Below, in pieces: positions 8,096-18,144 of a stretch of DNA of 64,000 nucleotides. The notes under the pieces are model-generated. The model was not told the origin of the DNA and did no database searches. It saw only the letters and a list, made by a program, of their open reading frames with translations. Position 1 is the first letter of the stretch; each line of letters begins with the position of its first letter. A program made the position numbers and the translations under genes. Source of the stretch: Sphaerisporangium perillae (lineage in GTDB: Bacteria; Actinomycetota; Actinomycetes; Streptosporangiales; Streptosporangiaceae); assembly GCF_023276435.1 (NCBI RefSeq), contig NZ_JALLPO010000002.1:248001-312000 (forward strand), read 5' to 3'.

Positions 8096-9129
8096 CTTCT
8101 CCTCCCGGGGGTCAGTGTGTAGCTCATGACGAGCGAGCCGACGAGCAGCGCGCCCTGGACGAAGGTCTGGGTGTAGTAGGGGGCGTTCAGCATGGTCAGG
8201 CCGCTGATCATCACGCCGACGAACACCGCGCCGACGAGCGTGCCGAAGGCGTTCGGCCGGTTGGCGCCGAGCACGGCGAACCCGATGAGCGCCGCCGCGA
8301 CCGACTGCAGCAGGTAGGGGTCGCCGGCGCCCACGTCGCCCCGACCGAGCCGGGCCGACAGCAGGATCCCGCCCGCGGCGGCGCACAGGCCGGACACGGC
8401 GTAGGCCAGGGCGCGGTAGCGGTCGACGCGGATGCCCGCCAGGCGCGACGCCCGCGGGTTGCCGCCGACCGCGTACAGCGCGCGTCCCCACCTGGTGTGG
8501 TCCAGGAACACGTACGCGGCGACGGCCAGCACGACCATCACGATCACCGGGACCGGGACCGACGCGACCGTGCCCGCGCCCAGCCACACGAAGCCGCTGG
8601 TGTACCGGCCGGGGGCGGTGGCGCCGTCGGCGGTCATGCCGGCGGACACCGACTGGCCGGAGGTGATGATGAGCGCGAGCCCCTGGAACAGGAACATGGT
8701 GCCGAGCGTCGCGACCAGGTCGGGGACCTTGGCGACCACGATGAGGAGCACGTTCACCGCCGCCACCAGCAGCCCCGCCAGCAGGCCGGCCACGATCGCG
8801 GTGCCCCCTGTGAGGTTGAGCCGCACCATCGCCGAGGAGGTGACCATGACGACGAACCCGACGTTGGCCCCGGCCGACAGGTCGAACCCGCCGGCGGCCA
8901 TCGACACGGTCACCCCGAGCGCCACCACCGCGACGATGGCGACGGACTGCAGCACGATCAGGGCGTTGCCGAAGGTCCCGAAGGCGGGCCTGGCCAGGGA
9001 GAAGACGACGATCATCACGGCGAGGACGGCCAGCAGCCCGTACCGGTAGACGGCGGACCGCACCCGTTCGGCGACGGGTGCCGGCTCGGCGGCGCCCTCC
9101 TCGACCGGGGACGTCACGATCGTGCTCAT
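8092..9129 (-). CDS. RbsC-type sugar ABC transporter permease
   Basis: A 345-residue polytopic membrane protein with the organisation of ribose/xylose/autoinducer-2 importer permeases. About nine hydrophobic segments are visible, from LLAVLAVMIVVFSLARPAF near residue 35 to the C-terminal LLVGSLVMSY. The conserved AGGFDLSAGAN block and the coupling-loop region YAVGGNPRASRLAGIRVDRYR are diagnostic. The start at 9129 overlaps the ATPase stop (ATGA) and its stop overlaps the kinase start. It would form the membrane channel for the binding protein at 10684 and the ATPase at 9126. Confidence 0.92.
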   Translation of the reverse strand: MSTIVTSPVEEGAAEPAPVAERVRSAVYRYGLLAVLAVMIVVFSLARPAFGTFGNALIVLQSVAIVAVVALGVTVSMAAGGFDLSAGANVGFVVMVTSSAMVRLNLTGGTAIVAGLLAGLLVAAVNVLLIVVAKVPDLVATLGTMFLFQGLALIITSGQSVSAGMTADGATAPGRYTSGFVWLGAGTVASVPVPVIVMVVLAVAAYVFLDHTRWGRALYAVGGNPRASRLAGIRVDRYRALAYAVSGLCAAAGGILLSARLGRGDVGAGDPYLLQSVAAALIGFAVLGANRPNAFGTLVGAVFVGVMISGLTMLNAPYYTQTFVQGALLVGSLVMSYTLTPGRRR

Positions 9130-10682
9130 CGGCTCTCCCCTGCCATCAGCGCGGCGAGCCGCCCGGCCGTGGCCTCACCCGTCCTGAGCTCTCCGGTCAC
9201 GGTCCCCTCGTACAGGACGAGGATCCGGTCGGCCACCTCCAGCACCTCCTGCGGGTCGGACGACGCGACGACCACGCCGGTCGTCTCGGAGATCTCCCGG
9301 AGCACGCGGGAGATGTCGGCCCGCGCGCCCACGTCCACGCCTCGGAACGGCTCGTCCAGCAGGATCAGGCGCGAGGCGCCCTGCAGCCAGCGGCCCACGA
9401 CGATCTTCTGCTGGTTCCCGCCGGACAGCGCCTCGATGTCGGCGGCGGGCCCGGGCCCGCGCACGCCGAACCGGTCGATGACGCGGCGGGCGGAGCCGGT
9501 CTCGGCGCGGCGGGACAGCAGGCCGGTGCGGCTGTGCGCGCGCAGCCGGGGAAGGGTGACGTGCGCCCGTACCGACCAGCCCGGGACCGTCGCCTGGGCG
9601 GCCCGCTCCTCGGCGACGAACGCCACTCCGGCCTTGACCGCCGCGTGGGGGTCGCGGGGGCGGTAGGGCGCTCCGCCGAGCCGCATCTGGCCGGACACCA
9701 GGGGCCGCGCGCCGTAGATCTGCTCCAGCAAGCCGGTCTTGCCCGCGCCGATCAGGCCGGTGACCCCGAGGACCTCGCCGGGCGACACGCGCAGGCCGAA
9801 CGGCGCGGCGGCGGGCCGCGTCCGCATTCCCTCGGCCTCCAGCACGGGGCCGCCGGTCGCCGGGGGTCTCCCCTCGTGCCGGGCCGAGGCGATCTCGTCG
9901 CCGAGCATGGCCGCCACCAGGCTCCGCCCGTCGACCGGCGCGGTGAAGACCCGCTGGACGGTGCCGTCGCGCAGTACGGCGACCCGGTCGCACAGCTCCT
10001 GGATCTCGCTGAGCCGGTGGGACACGAACAGGACGGCGACACCGCTCGCCGCCATCCGGCGGACGGCGGCGATCAGGGCGCCGGACTCGGTGGCCGAGAG
10101 GGTGGAGGTCGGCTCGTCGAGGATCAGCAGGCGCGGGTTCTGAGACAGCGCCCGGGCGATGACGATCTGCTGGCGCACGGCGGCGGGCAGCGTCTCGACG
10201 GGCGCGTCGAGCGGGACGCGCAGCCGCGCGGCCTCGGCGACCGCCCGCGCGGCCTGGTGGGTGCGGGCCCGGGTGGTGAACCACCCGGTGCCCCGGCGGG
10301 CCGGCCGCGTGTCCGGGTGCGCGTCCCCGCCCCGGCGGGCGAGGGAGTGCAGGGTGAGGTTCTCGGCGGCGGTGGTGCCGAAGATCACGCCGTCGTCGAT
10401 GTTCTGGTGCACGGTCTGCACGCCCGCGTCCTGGGCGTCCAGCGGGCCGGCCATCTCGACGGCGCGGCCGCCCAGGCGGATCTCGCCGGAGGTGGGCCGG
10501 GTGACCCCGGACAGCACCTTGATCAGGGTGGACTTGCCGGCGCCGTTGGTGCCGATGAGGCCGAGCACCTCGCCGGCGTGGATCTCCAGCGTGACCTCGC
10601 GCAGCGCGCGCGTGGCGCCGTATCGCTTGGACACTCCCGAGACCGACACCACCGGTTCCCCGGCCGGAGTCGCGATCGCCAT
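9126..10682 (-). CDS. RbsA-type sugar ABC transporter ATPase (two nucleotide-binding domains)
   Basis: A 518-residue duplicated ABC ATPase. The first domain has Walker A GTNGAGKST around residue 44, and LLILDEPTSTL as Walker B, although its signature region (ETLPAAVRQQIVIARAL) is divergent. The second has the degenerate Walker A GLIGAGKTG, a proper LSGGNQQKIVVGRWL signature and LILLDEPFRGVDVGA. This asymmetry is usual in ribose-type importers. The domains are separated by an insertion around residues 130-160 (HPDTRPARRGTGWFTT). It overlaps the permease gene by four bases and is one base from the binding-protein gene. Confidence 0.93.
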   Translation of the reverse strand: MAIATPAGEPVVSVSGVSKRYGATRALREVTLEIHAGEVLGLIGTNGAGKSTLIKVLSGVTRPTSGEIRLGGRAVEMAGPLDAQDAGVQTVHQNIDDGVIFGTTAAENLTLHSLARRGGDAHPDTRPARRGTGWFTTRARTHQAARAVAEAARLRVPLDAPVETLPAAVRQQIVIARALSQNPRLLILDEPTSTLSATESGALIAAVRRMAASGVAVLFVSHRLSEIQELCDRVAVLRDGTVQRVFTAPVDGRSLVAAMLGDEIASARHEGRPPATGGPVLEAEGMRTRPAAAPFGLRVSPGEVLGVTGLIGAGKTGLLEQIYGARPLVSGQMRLGGAPYRPRDPHAAVKAGVAFVAEERAAQATVPGWSVRAHVTLPRLRAHSRTGLLSRRAETGSARRVIDRFGVRGPGPAADIEALSGGNQQKIVVGRWLQGASRLILLDEPFRGVDVGARADISRVLREISETTGVVVASSDPQEVLEVADRILVLYEGTVTGELRTGEATAGRLAALMAGESR

Positions 10683-10683
10683 G

Positions 10684-11817
10684 TCAGCCGGTGGACGGCG
10701 CGGCCCACGGCACCGGCGCCACGTCGGGGGTGGACAGTTCCGGGATCGCCTGGACGAGCTGCTGCATGTTGGCGATGCCGCCCTGGCGCAGCCGCTCCTG
10801 GGTGATCAGGGCCGGCGGCACCTTCAGCGCGTGGTCGACCTGCTCTTTCGCGACGAGCAGCGCCGCGGCCCGCACGGCGATCCGGCCGACGTTGGAGGGG
10901 TCGGTGGCGGCGGTGGCCACCCACGGGCTGCCCGCCTCGGTGATCACGCCGATGTCGGCCGTCGAAACGTCCGCGCCGTAGATCTTCACCTTGTCCTTCA
11001 GGCCCAGTTCCTTGACCGCCAGGGCGGCGCCCTTGGCGAACTCGTCGTAGGGCGCGAAGACCGCCGTGACGCCGGGGTTGGCCTGCAGGGCGGCCTTGGC
11101 CTGGTCGGCGACCGCGGCGGCGGTGGAGCTGTTGACCACGCCGATCCGCGCCGCCTGGGTGATGCCGGGGTTGTCCTTCTTGAACTGCGTCCAGGTCTCG
11201 TCGCGCCGGTCCAGCGGGGCGAATCCGGCGACGTACACGTACAGGACCTGGGCCTTGCCGCCGGTGTCCTGCTTCAGCGCGTCCAGCGCCTGTTCGGCGA
11301 TCTTGTGGTCGTCCTGGTCGATCGTGACGGCCTCCGGCGTGCCGGGGTCGACGTCGAAGGCCACCACCGGGATGCCGGCGTCGACCGCCTTCTTGACCGC
11401 CGGCTGGATGGTCTGGGCGAAGCCGTGGTCGACGATGACGGCGGAGGCCTTCTGGTTGACGGCCTGCTGCAGGTTGAGCGCCTGCTTGTCGTTGTTGCCC
11501 TCGCCGCTGGAGACGTCCAGGGTGACGCCGACCGCCTTGGCCTCGGCCTGCGCGCCGGCCAGCCACTGCTCGAAGTAGTCGCCGGAGGAGAGCTGCCTGA
11601 CCAGGGAGACATGGACCTCGCCGCCCGCGAAGGCGGGGGGCGGGGTCGCGGTGGCGGCGGCCGAGGTGGCGGGACCGGCGGGCGTCTTGGGCGCGGCGTT
11701 CGGGTCGGCGGTGGCCGAGGGGCCCTGGGAGCAGCCGGCGAGCAGCACGGCCGCGAGGGCGCCGGCGGCGACGCCGAGGAAGGTGGGGGCGGAACGCAAG
11801 GTGATCACGTCATTCAT
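10684..11817 (-). CDS. RbsB-type sugar-binding lipoprotein
   Basis: A 377-residue periplasmic-binding-protein-like lipoprotein. I chose ATG at 11817 because it gives a normal signal peptide ending in the LLAGCSQG lipobox; the longer frame to 11904 adds an unlikely cysteine-rich extension. After a Pro/Ala/Thr linker, the fold opens with VHVSLVRQLSSGDYFEQWLAGAQAEAK and continues with AVIVDHGFAQTIQPAVKKAVDAGIPVVAFD, the standard ribose-binding pattern. First gene of the operon with ATPase, permease and MtnK-like kinase, and divergent from mtnD. The ligand is inferred to be methylthioribose or a related 5'-substituted sugar. Confidence 0.9.
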   Translation of the reverse strand: MNDVITLRSAPTFLGVAAGALAAVLLAGCSQGPSATADPNAAPKTPAGPATSAAATATPPPAFAGGEVHVSLVRQLSSGDYFEQWLAGAQAEAKAVGVTLDVSSGEGNNDKQALNLQQAVNQKASAVIVDHGFAQTIQPAVKKAVDAGIPVVAFDVDPGTPEAVTIDQDDHKIAEQALDALKQDTGGKAQVLYVYVAGFAPLDRRDETWTQFKKDNPGITQAARIGVVNSSTAAAVADQAKAALQANPGVTAVFAPYDEFAKGAALAVKELGLKDKVKIYGADVSTADIGVITEAGSPWVATAATDPSNVGRIAVRAAALLVAKEQVDHALKVPPALITQERLRQGGIANMQQLVQAIPELSTPDVAPVPWAAPSTG

Positions 11818-11873
11818 ATGGAGAGCCGGAGGCGCACGCGCTCGACAGCGGCAGGTCACAGGGGACATTCCGG

Positions 11874-11903
11874 ATGTTATGCCACAAAGCTTCGCATTGT
11901 CCA
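11874..11903 (-). promoter_or_regulatory. Candidate promoter for the transporter-kinase operon
   Basis: On the minus strand TGGACA and TAACAT are separated by 18 bases, about 57 bases before the binding-protein ATG. This fits a housekeeping actinobacterial promoter. The 146-base divergent gap also has to drive mtnD on the other strand, for which TTGTCC at 11898 followed by weak -10 candidates is possible. No clear SAM-type riboswitch core was found. Confidence 0.35.
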
Positions 11904-11963
11904 CTATTCCTGCATGGATACCGGGGATTTGGTCTTTCGGCCGGTCGGGCGGACAATCGCCTC

Positions 11964-12557
<594 letters not shown>

Positions 12558-12579
12558 AACCGCGTCCGCCGGCCGGGAA

Positions 12580-12700
12580 CGGCATCCGGGCCGGAACCGC
12601 GCCCGGCCCGGAACGGCGCAGGGCCGACACCCGGCCCGGAACGGCGCATTGCCCAGAACGGCGCGGCCCGGAACGGCGCACGGCCCGCGACCGCGCGTAC
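12580..12700. repeat. Degenerate GC-rich tandem repeat downstream of mtnD
   Basis: A unit close to GGCCCGGAACGGCGCA recurs about five times with small changes and variable spacers (for example at about 12613, 12638 and 12668). It lies after mtnD and encodes nothing convincing on either strand. Confidence 0.6.
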
Positions 12701-12832
12701 CGGCCGCCGTCACGCGTGTGATCGCGTCGGCCGGCAGGTCGCGCGGAAGGCGGGCACGCCTCGGCGACCGCGAGGGTCGCGGAAGGACGGCGTATGACGT
12801 GGGGCCGCGGGCAGGCGGCTCCACGGGTCGGC

Positions 12833-12892
12833 GACGCCGGGTCAGGCGGCGCCGGCCGACAGGACGCCGGGTCAGGCGGCGCCGGCCGACAG
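12833..12892. repeat. Two perfect 30-bp tandem copies
   Basis: The segments 12833-12862 and 12863-12892 are identical 30-base direct copies, each containing the palindromic GGCGCCGGCC core. The stop codon of the small minus-strand gene lies in the second copy, so the duplication sits across the 3' end of that gene and just beyond it. Confidence 0.9.
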
Positions 12893-13105
12893 GCGGGTGA
12901 ACAGGGAGAGCGCGGCCTCGCGCACGTCGGGCGGGGTGACGCCCTGCAGGACGGCACGGGCCTCCGCGATGTTGCGCGTGGTGGCGCACGTGATGGCGAC
13001 CGACGTGGCGGCGGCGTGGCTGAGCGACCCTGCGGGCTCGCGGTCGGCCATCTCCCGGGCACTGGTGGCGAGGTCGAGGTTGTCTGTCTTCGACGCGCTG
13101 GTCAA
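12872..13105 (-). CDS. Small conserved-looking hypothetical protein
   Basis: A 77-residue protein without a recognised domain. The chosen start is a TTG at 13105, preceded at a good distance by GAGGAG; an ATG at 13159 would add 18 residues of lower quality. The sequence is a helical alanine-rich chain (AREMADREPAGSLSHAAATSVAITCATTRNIAEARAVL) ending in DVREAALSLFTRLSAGAA, and it looks more protein-like than the opposite strand. It stands alone between mtnD and the desaturase. The 436 bases from 13106 to 13541 hold no other supported gene. Confidence 0.45.
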   Translation of the reverse strand: MTSASKTDNLDLATSAREMADREPAGSLSHAAATSVAITCATTRNIAEARAVLQGVTPPDVREAALSLFTRLSAGAA

Positions 13106-13541
13106 TGGATCTCCTCGGGTAGCGGATTCGAGGTCGTGGCCGGTCACCCGGGCCCTCACGGGGATGCCGGGAGGGCGGTCGCCGCGTGAGTCCGGGCCGC
13201 GGACCCGGCGTCAGGCAGGCCCGCGCCGCCTGCTCATGACGCCCACTGTAGAACAAGCCGCCCCGCCGCTCGCGCTCGGCCGCGTAAACCGCCGCGCCTC
13301 CCACTCGCCGCCGAGCGCGCGCCGGAGGCCGGCGACCATGATCTTTTCACGTACGGTAATTGATCGGTCACCCCAGGCATGGTGGGGCCAGCACTACCAT
13401 GCACCGGCGTGGTGCCCGGATGTCGCTAGACGTGGTGGTCCCGACAGGGTTAGAGGGGCCCTCCTCCATCCCGCCGTCGGCGCACGCGGCTGCTCGCGGG
13501 TCCGGTGGGAGTGCGCCGTACCCCGCCACCTGAGGAGACCC

Positions 13542-14600
13542 GTGACGACCCCATCCACGCTCGACACCATGGACCGGGAAGGACGCGGCAGCGACTTCGC
13601 CGGGCTGTCCCGCCGCATCGCCAAGGCCGGACTGCTGGACCGGCGCCCCGTCCACTACACGGTGCGGCTCTGCGTGGTCGGCGCCCTGTTCGTCGCCGGC
13701 TGGGCCGCGTTCGCGGCCGTCGGCGACTCCTGGGCGCAGATCCCGATCGCGGTGTTCCTCGCGGTGGTCTTCGCCCAGGTCGCCCTCGTCGCCCACGACC
13801 TGGCCCATCGGCAGGTGTTCCGGTCCAGGCGCTCCAGCGAGATCGCCGGATGGGTGGCGGGAAACCTCACCATCGGCATGAGCTACGGCTGGTGGGCCGA
13901 CAAGCACACCCGGCACCACGCCAACCCCAACCACGAGGACCACGATCCCGACGTCTCCGCCGAGGTCCTGATCTGGTCGACCAGGCAGGCCGCCGCGAGC
14001 CGGGGGCTCCCGAGGATCATCGGCCGGTGGCAGGCGTTCCTGTTCTTCCCGCTGCTGACCCTGGAGGGCCTGAACCTGCACGTCGCCAGCTTCCGAGCGC
14101 TGCGCAGGCCCTCGCTCAAGCACCGCGGGCTGGAGGCCACACTGCTGATCACGCACTTCGCGGCCTATCTCGTGGCGGTCTTCTCCGTGCTGCCCATAGG
14201 CAAGGGGCTGCTGTTCGTGGCCGTGCACCAGGCGGTCTTCGGCGTGTACCTGGGCTGCACGTTCGCCCCCAACCACAAGGGCATGCAGATGCTGACCGGC
14301 GAAGATCGGCTGGACTTCCTGCGGCGTCAGGTGCTCACCTCCCGTGACGTGCGCGGCGGGCCGGTGCTGGACTTCGCCCTCGGCGGGCTGAACTACCAGA
14401 TCGAGCACCACCTGTTCCCCAGCATGCCGATGCCGAACCTGCGCCGCGCCCAGCCGATCGTGCGGGCGTACTGCGCCGAGCTGGGTATTCCGTACCAGGA
14501 GAGCGGCCTGGTGGGCTCCTACGCGCAGGCCCTGCGTCACATGCACGCCGCGGGCGCGCCGCTCCGAGTACGGGGGGCGTCGGCGAGCGCCGGGCGGTGA
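13542..14600 (+). CDS. Membrane fatty-acid desaturase
   Basis: A 352-residue integral-membrane di-iron desaturase, introducing a double bond into fatty acyl chains. The three histidine boxes are present: HDLAH (box 1), HTRHH (box 2) and QIEHH (box 3), with the glutamine of box 3 typical of front-end desaturases although no cytochrome b5 domain is attached. Hydrophobic pairs flank the boxes (LFVAGWAAFAAV, IPIAVFLAVVFAQVALVA, and a long pair around ATLLITHFAAYLVAVFSVL). The GTG at 13542 follows a TGAGGAGA ribosome-binding site. In actinomycetes such proteins are often annotated as linoleoyl-CoA or acyl-lipid delta-6 desaturases; the regiochemistry cannot be read here. Confidence 0.9.
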   Translation: MTTPSTLDTMDREGRGSDFAGLSRRIAKAGLLDRRPVHYTVRLCVVGALFVAGWAAFAAVGDSWAQIPIAVFLAVVFAQVALVAHDLAHRQVFRSRRSSEIAGWVAGNLTIGMSYGWWADKHTRHHANPNHEDHDPDVSAEVLIWSTRQAAASRGLPRIIGRWQAFLFFPLLTLEGLNLHVASFRALRRPSLKHRGLEATLLITHFAAYLVAVFSVLPIGKGLLFVAVHQAVFGVYLGCTFAPNHKGMQMLTGEDRLDFLRRQVLTSRDVRGGPVLDFALGGLNYQIEHHLFPSMPMPNLRRAQPIVRAYCAELGIPYQESGLVGSYAQALRHMHAAGAPLRVRGASASAGR

Positions 14601-14643
14601 GTAGCGAATACTGAGGTCACAGGATTAGCGACGGGGGCGACGC

Positions 14644-15801
14644 ATGATCACTACTGAGACGATCGATCGGATCATCCGGTTCAACGGGGGCGACGTGCCC
14701 GTGGTCTCCTTGTACGTGGGCGTCGGCCAGGACGGCCCCACCACCCTCTCCACCCAGGTCAACAGCCTGCTCCACGAGATACGCCCGCTCGGGCAGGACA
14801 GCTCGCTCGGGCGCCAGGCCCGCCTGTCCATCCGCGGCGACATCGAACGCATCGAGAACATCGAGGGCCTGGAACGGGTGGAGGCCGGCGCGGTCGCCGT
14901 CTTCTCCTGCAGCGAGGCCGACCTGTTCGAGCAGATCGTCCTGCCGCGCGCCGTGCGCGACCGCGTCATGGTGGACGCGACCCCCTGGGTGCGCCCGATG
15001 CTGGCGGTCCTCGACGAGTACCACCGCGCCTGCGTCCTGGTGGTCGACCGGCGCTCGGCGGAGGCGTGGGAGCTGTACCAGGACGAGATGCGCGAGATCG
15101 GCAAGGTGGAGGACGAGACCCTTCGCAAGCCCAACTACGCCGGCTGGTACGGCCTCACCGAGCACCGGGTCCGCAACCGCGCCGACGACCTGGCCAAGCG
15201 GCACTACCGCAACGCCGTGCGGCTGCTCGACGGGCTGTTCCGCACCGGCCGGTACGAGCTGCTGATCGTCGGCGGCCATCCGGAGGAGGTGCCGAACTTC
15301 ATCGACTTCCTGCCGCACCATCTGAGCCCGAAGGTCGCGGGGACGTTCGCGGTCGATCCCCGGACGGCCACCCCCGCCGACATCCGCCACACCGCCGAGC
15401 GCATCCTCGAGCAGTACGAGCGCGACGAAGAGCGCCGCTGGGTCGCCGACGTGCTGGAACGGGCGGCCACCCGGCGGCCGGCCGCGCTCGGGATCGAAGA
15501 CTGCCTGTGGGCCGGGTCGGTCGCCGCGGTGCAGGCCCTACTGGTCCAGGACGGGGCGACCGCCCCGGGCGTGGTCTGCGACGAGTCGGGCTGGCTCGGG
15601 ACCTCGGGGGACGCCTGCCCGCTGTGCGGGAAGGCGACCAGGCGGACGCCGGACGTCATCGACGAGCTGGCCGACGCGGTGATCGAGGAAGGCGGGTCGG
15701 TCGAGCACGTCCTGGCCGACACCGAGCTCAAGGAGCACATCGTGGCCGCGTCGCTCCGCTTCCCACTGCCCCCGCCGCCGCCACCGGAGACGTCCCCCTG
15801 A
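14644..15801 (+). CDS. Bacterial eRF1/Vms1-like protein (baeRF family)
   Basis: A 385-residue protein of the archaeo-eukaryotic release-factor-like superfamily found in bacteria. The N-terminal domain opens with VPVVSLYVGVGQDGPTT, the middle part has RPMLAVLDEYHRACVLVVDRRSAEAW, and the third domain has ELLIVGGHPEEVPNFIDFLP with HHLSPKVAGTF, an order typical of baeRF proteins. A C-terminal CPLCGKATRR provides a zinc-knuckle-like pair. The family is proposed to act on ribosomes or peptidyl-tRNA, but a bacterial role is not established. Its 3' end collides with a decayed CHAT gene on the other strand. Confidence 0.82.
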   Translation: MITTETIDRIIRFNGGDVPVVSLYVGVGQDGPTTLSTQVNSLLHEIRPLGQDSSLGRQARLSIRGDIERIENIEGLERVEAGAVAVFSCSEADLFEQIVLPRAVRDRVMVDATPWVRPMLAVLDEYHRACVLVVDRRSAEAWELYQDEMREIGKVEDETLRKPNYAGWYGLTEHRVRNRADDLAKRHYRNAVRLLDGLFRTGRYELLIVGGHPEEVPNFIDFLPHHLSPKVAGTFAVDPRTATPADIRHTAERILEQYERDEERRWVADVLERAATRRPAALGIEDCLWAGSVAAVQALLVQDGATAPGVVCDESGWLGTSGDACPLCGKATRRTPDVIDELADAVIEEGGSVEHVLADTELKEHIVAASLRFPLPPPPPPETSP

Positions 15802-17865
15802 GCGACCGCCGGGCGGGCTCCTCCTCCGCGACCGCCGTTGGCGCGCGCGTTCGGCACGGCCACGGCGCGCGGGGCGAGCGCGATCGGGATGCCGGTGTGC
15901 ACGTACGGTGCCCAGACGGACGGCGGCTCGCCGCGCGCGATCGCGTCGAGGCAGACCGCGTGGTACGCCTCGAGGCTGTTGGCGCCCGCCCAGCGCTGGT
16001 AGAACGCCTGCGCGAACGGTCCGGCGGTGATGCTGTCCACCGGGCACAGCGCGGACACCTCGGCGATGTTGCCGCGGATGCGCAGCGCCAGCGGGAAACC
16101 GTTGACGTCGCCGGCGTGCGGGACATTGCGACCGACATTACACGCGTTGATGAACACGAAGGACGCCTGGCAGCCATCCCGCAGCCAGTCGCCGGCGGTC
16201 AGCCGCAGCTTTGAGGCCATGGAGCGAGGCCACGGTTCGTAGTCACCGTGCGCGGCGATGTGCGCGATGTTCCACCGGGCCTGCGGGTTCAGGTAGTGAC
16301 GGTGGCCTAGCGCCGCGTTCTTCGGCCGGACCACGTCGAAGCCCAGCGCCATGAGCTGCTTCTCCAGCTCGCGCGCCTCCTCGGGCGCGCCGATCGCGGG
16401 ATCCCACCCTCCGATCAGGGCCGATCCGGACACCATGACCGGGCGGGTCGGATCGACGAGACCGGGCAGGTACGTCACCCGGTGCCGCTCGATCAGGAAG
16501 CCGTCGTCGCCGCAGGCCGCGTGCAACGGGATGCCGGCGAACGGCTGGTGTGGCACGAACACGACGTTACGGACGCCGTCGAGTTCGTTCCTGAACCGGC
16601 CGACGATCTCTGTGTGGAGCCGCCCGAGCGCCTGGGTGTGCCGCCGCCGACCGGTCCGCTTGGGCCGCAGCGAATGCCAGACGGCCTGGCGCAGCTGGGA
16701 GAGGGACGCGGGCGTGACGTCGAGCCCGCGTCGCCCACCAGCGCCGGGAGTCGCCGTCCGCGACGCAGCCCGCCGCCCAGAAGCCGCCGCGACGGTCACC
16801 GAAGAGCTGGACGTAGGCGGCGGGTCCGGGCAGGTAGGCCAGCAGGCTCTCCGGCTGGTACGCGGTCGGCCCGGTCGCGCTCGACGTCGGCACCGCCGCG
16901 CTCAACCGCTTGTGCATGGCCTCGAACAGCCGGTCGTCGGCACCCTCTACCTGCTGGTGGAACTGCTCGGCTAGCTCGAACTCCTCGATCAGCTGCGCGT
17001 CCTGGGTGAAGATCCGGTTGATCGCACCGAGGCCCGCGTGCGCCGCGTGGAACGCTAGCTCGGCGTGCCCGCGGGCGGCCAGGAACGTAGCCGTCCAGGT
17101 GGAGATCGTGGTCATCTGCCGGGCCACGTCGATGAGGTCGGCGGTGCCCCGGGACTGGGTTACCGCATGCTGCACGATGCCACAGACGGCATGCACGGCG
17201 TATGCGGCGGCAGCGTCGTCGCCGGCCTCGGTCGCGACCGCGAGGATGACCTGCAGCGCCTCGGTGGCCTTGGTCCAATGGGCAGCTTCGAGTGAGACCG
17301 TCAGTGCCTCCGCCACCGCGAGGCGCTCGGCCGGCTCCAGCACCACCTGCCGGACCAGCTTGTTGAGAAGCCCGGGCCGAAGGTACGTCGCGTACCCGGC
17401 GGCGATCTCGTCGGCGGACTCCAGCAGTGAGCGCCGGTAGTCCTCGGCCGTGCGGCGCTCCACCGGTTCGAGCCGCTCGGGCCGCGGTCGACGCAGTTCC
17501 GGATGCCAGTCGTCGATGACTGCGGCAGCCAACTGCAGGACCTCGATATCGGCCCGGCCGGCGACCATCGCCATGACCCTCAGCACGAGACTCGCGGCGT
17601 TCTCGGCCGCGATATGGCGTACTAGCTGGGCGATCTCGTCGGTCGTTCCGCCGACCGTCGCACCGCCGTCCGCCGAATCGTCCTCTATGGACGGGGCGGC
17701 GACCTCGGTGTCGAGCGGCTCGGCTGGCCATCTCGGGCGGCCGCCGCTGTCGCCACAGCGCGGCCGGTTCGACCACGATGAGCCCTCGCGTCGCCAGAAC
17801 CACGCTGCTGTGGGCCGGCCGACTCGGTCGAGCTCGGCGCCGAGATCGCTTGGCTCGACCAGCAA
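15802..17865 (-). pseudogene. CHAT-domain protease, frameshifted and truncated
   Basis: Two minus-strand frames together make one protein. The upstream part (about 17700-16745) is an alpha-helical repeat region (AIDDWHPELRRP, GLLNKLVRQVVLEPAERLAVAEAL, YVQLFGDRRGGFWAAGCV). The rest (about 16745-15802) is a CHAT caspase-like domain with both catalytic residues, histidine in IAHIAAHGDYEPW and cysteine in VFINACNVGRNVP, ending at YVHTGIPIAL. The frame changes near 16725-16750, between DSRRWWA and GLDVTPASL. No stop occurs near the natural C-terminus; the frame runs on antisense into the baeRF gene. The N-terminus is also unclear. I read it as a decayed CHAT effector; a sequencing error at the shift is the alternative. 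Confidence 0.75.
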
Positions 17866-18131
17866 CTGACCAACATCGTCCTGAACCGGGCCAAGGGTTC
17901 TTCACACCCGAGGTGCTGGACCAGCTCGCCGCGCAACCGTCCGCCCAGGCATCGGTGGCCGGATGCGATCGATGCGCCTGGAGCATGGCCAACGGAGGCA
18001 TCCTGTGCGACTGCGGGCACGACTGGAGCTGCCACCCTGACGCCCCCGGCGGTCGCGAACCCTGTTCGCACTGCTCCTGCCCGAGCATGCGGACGCCGTC
18101 GGAGGTCGACCAGTCGGCGGCTCCACAGTAA
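17822..18131 (+). pseudogene. Fragment of a small cysteine-rich protein, frameshifted
   Basis: Two plus-strand frames join at about 17893: first ELGAEIAWLDQQLTNIVLNRAKG, then FFTPEVLDQLAAQPSAQAS, CDRCAWSMANGG and CDCGHDWSCHPDAPGGREPC, ending SHCSCPS. The cysteine/histidine spacing (CxxC, CxCxxxxxxCH, CxxCxC) resembles a zinc-binding element. It has no clear start and is antisense to the doubtful N-terminus of the CHAT pseudogene, so only one of the two can be right in the overlap. Unrecognised family; probably debris from recombination next to the serine recombinase. Confidence 0.35.
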
Positions 18132-18144
18132 GTGGTGGGGGCTC

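Noticed and set aside
11818-11963. Possible SAM-responsive riboswitch in the mtnD/transporter gap.
   Set aside because: No conserved SAM-I, SAM-II or SAM-IV core could be traced by eye; a covariance-model search would decide.
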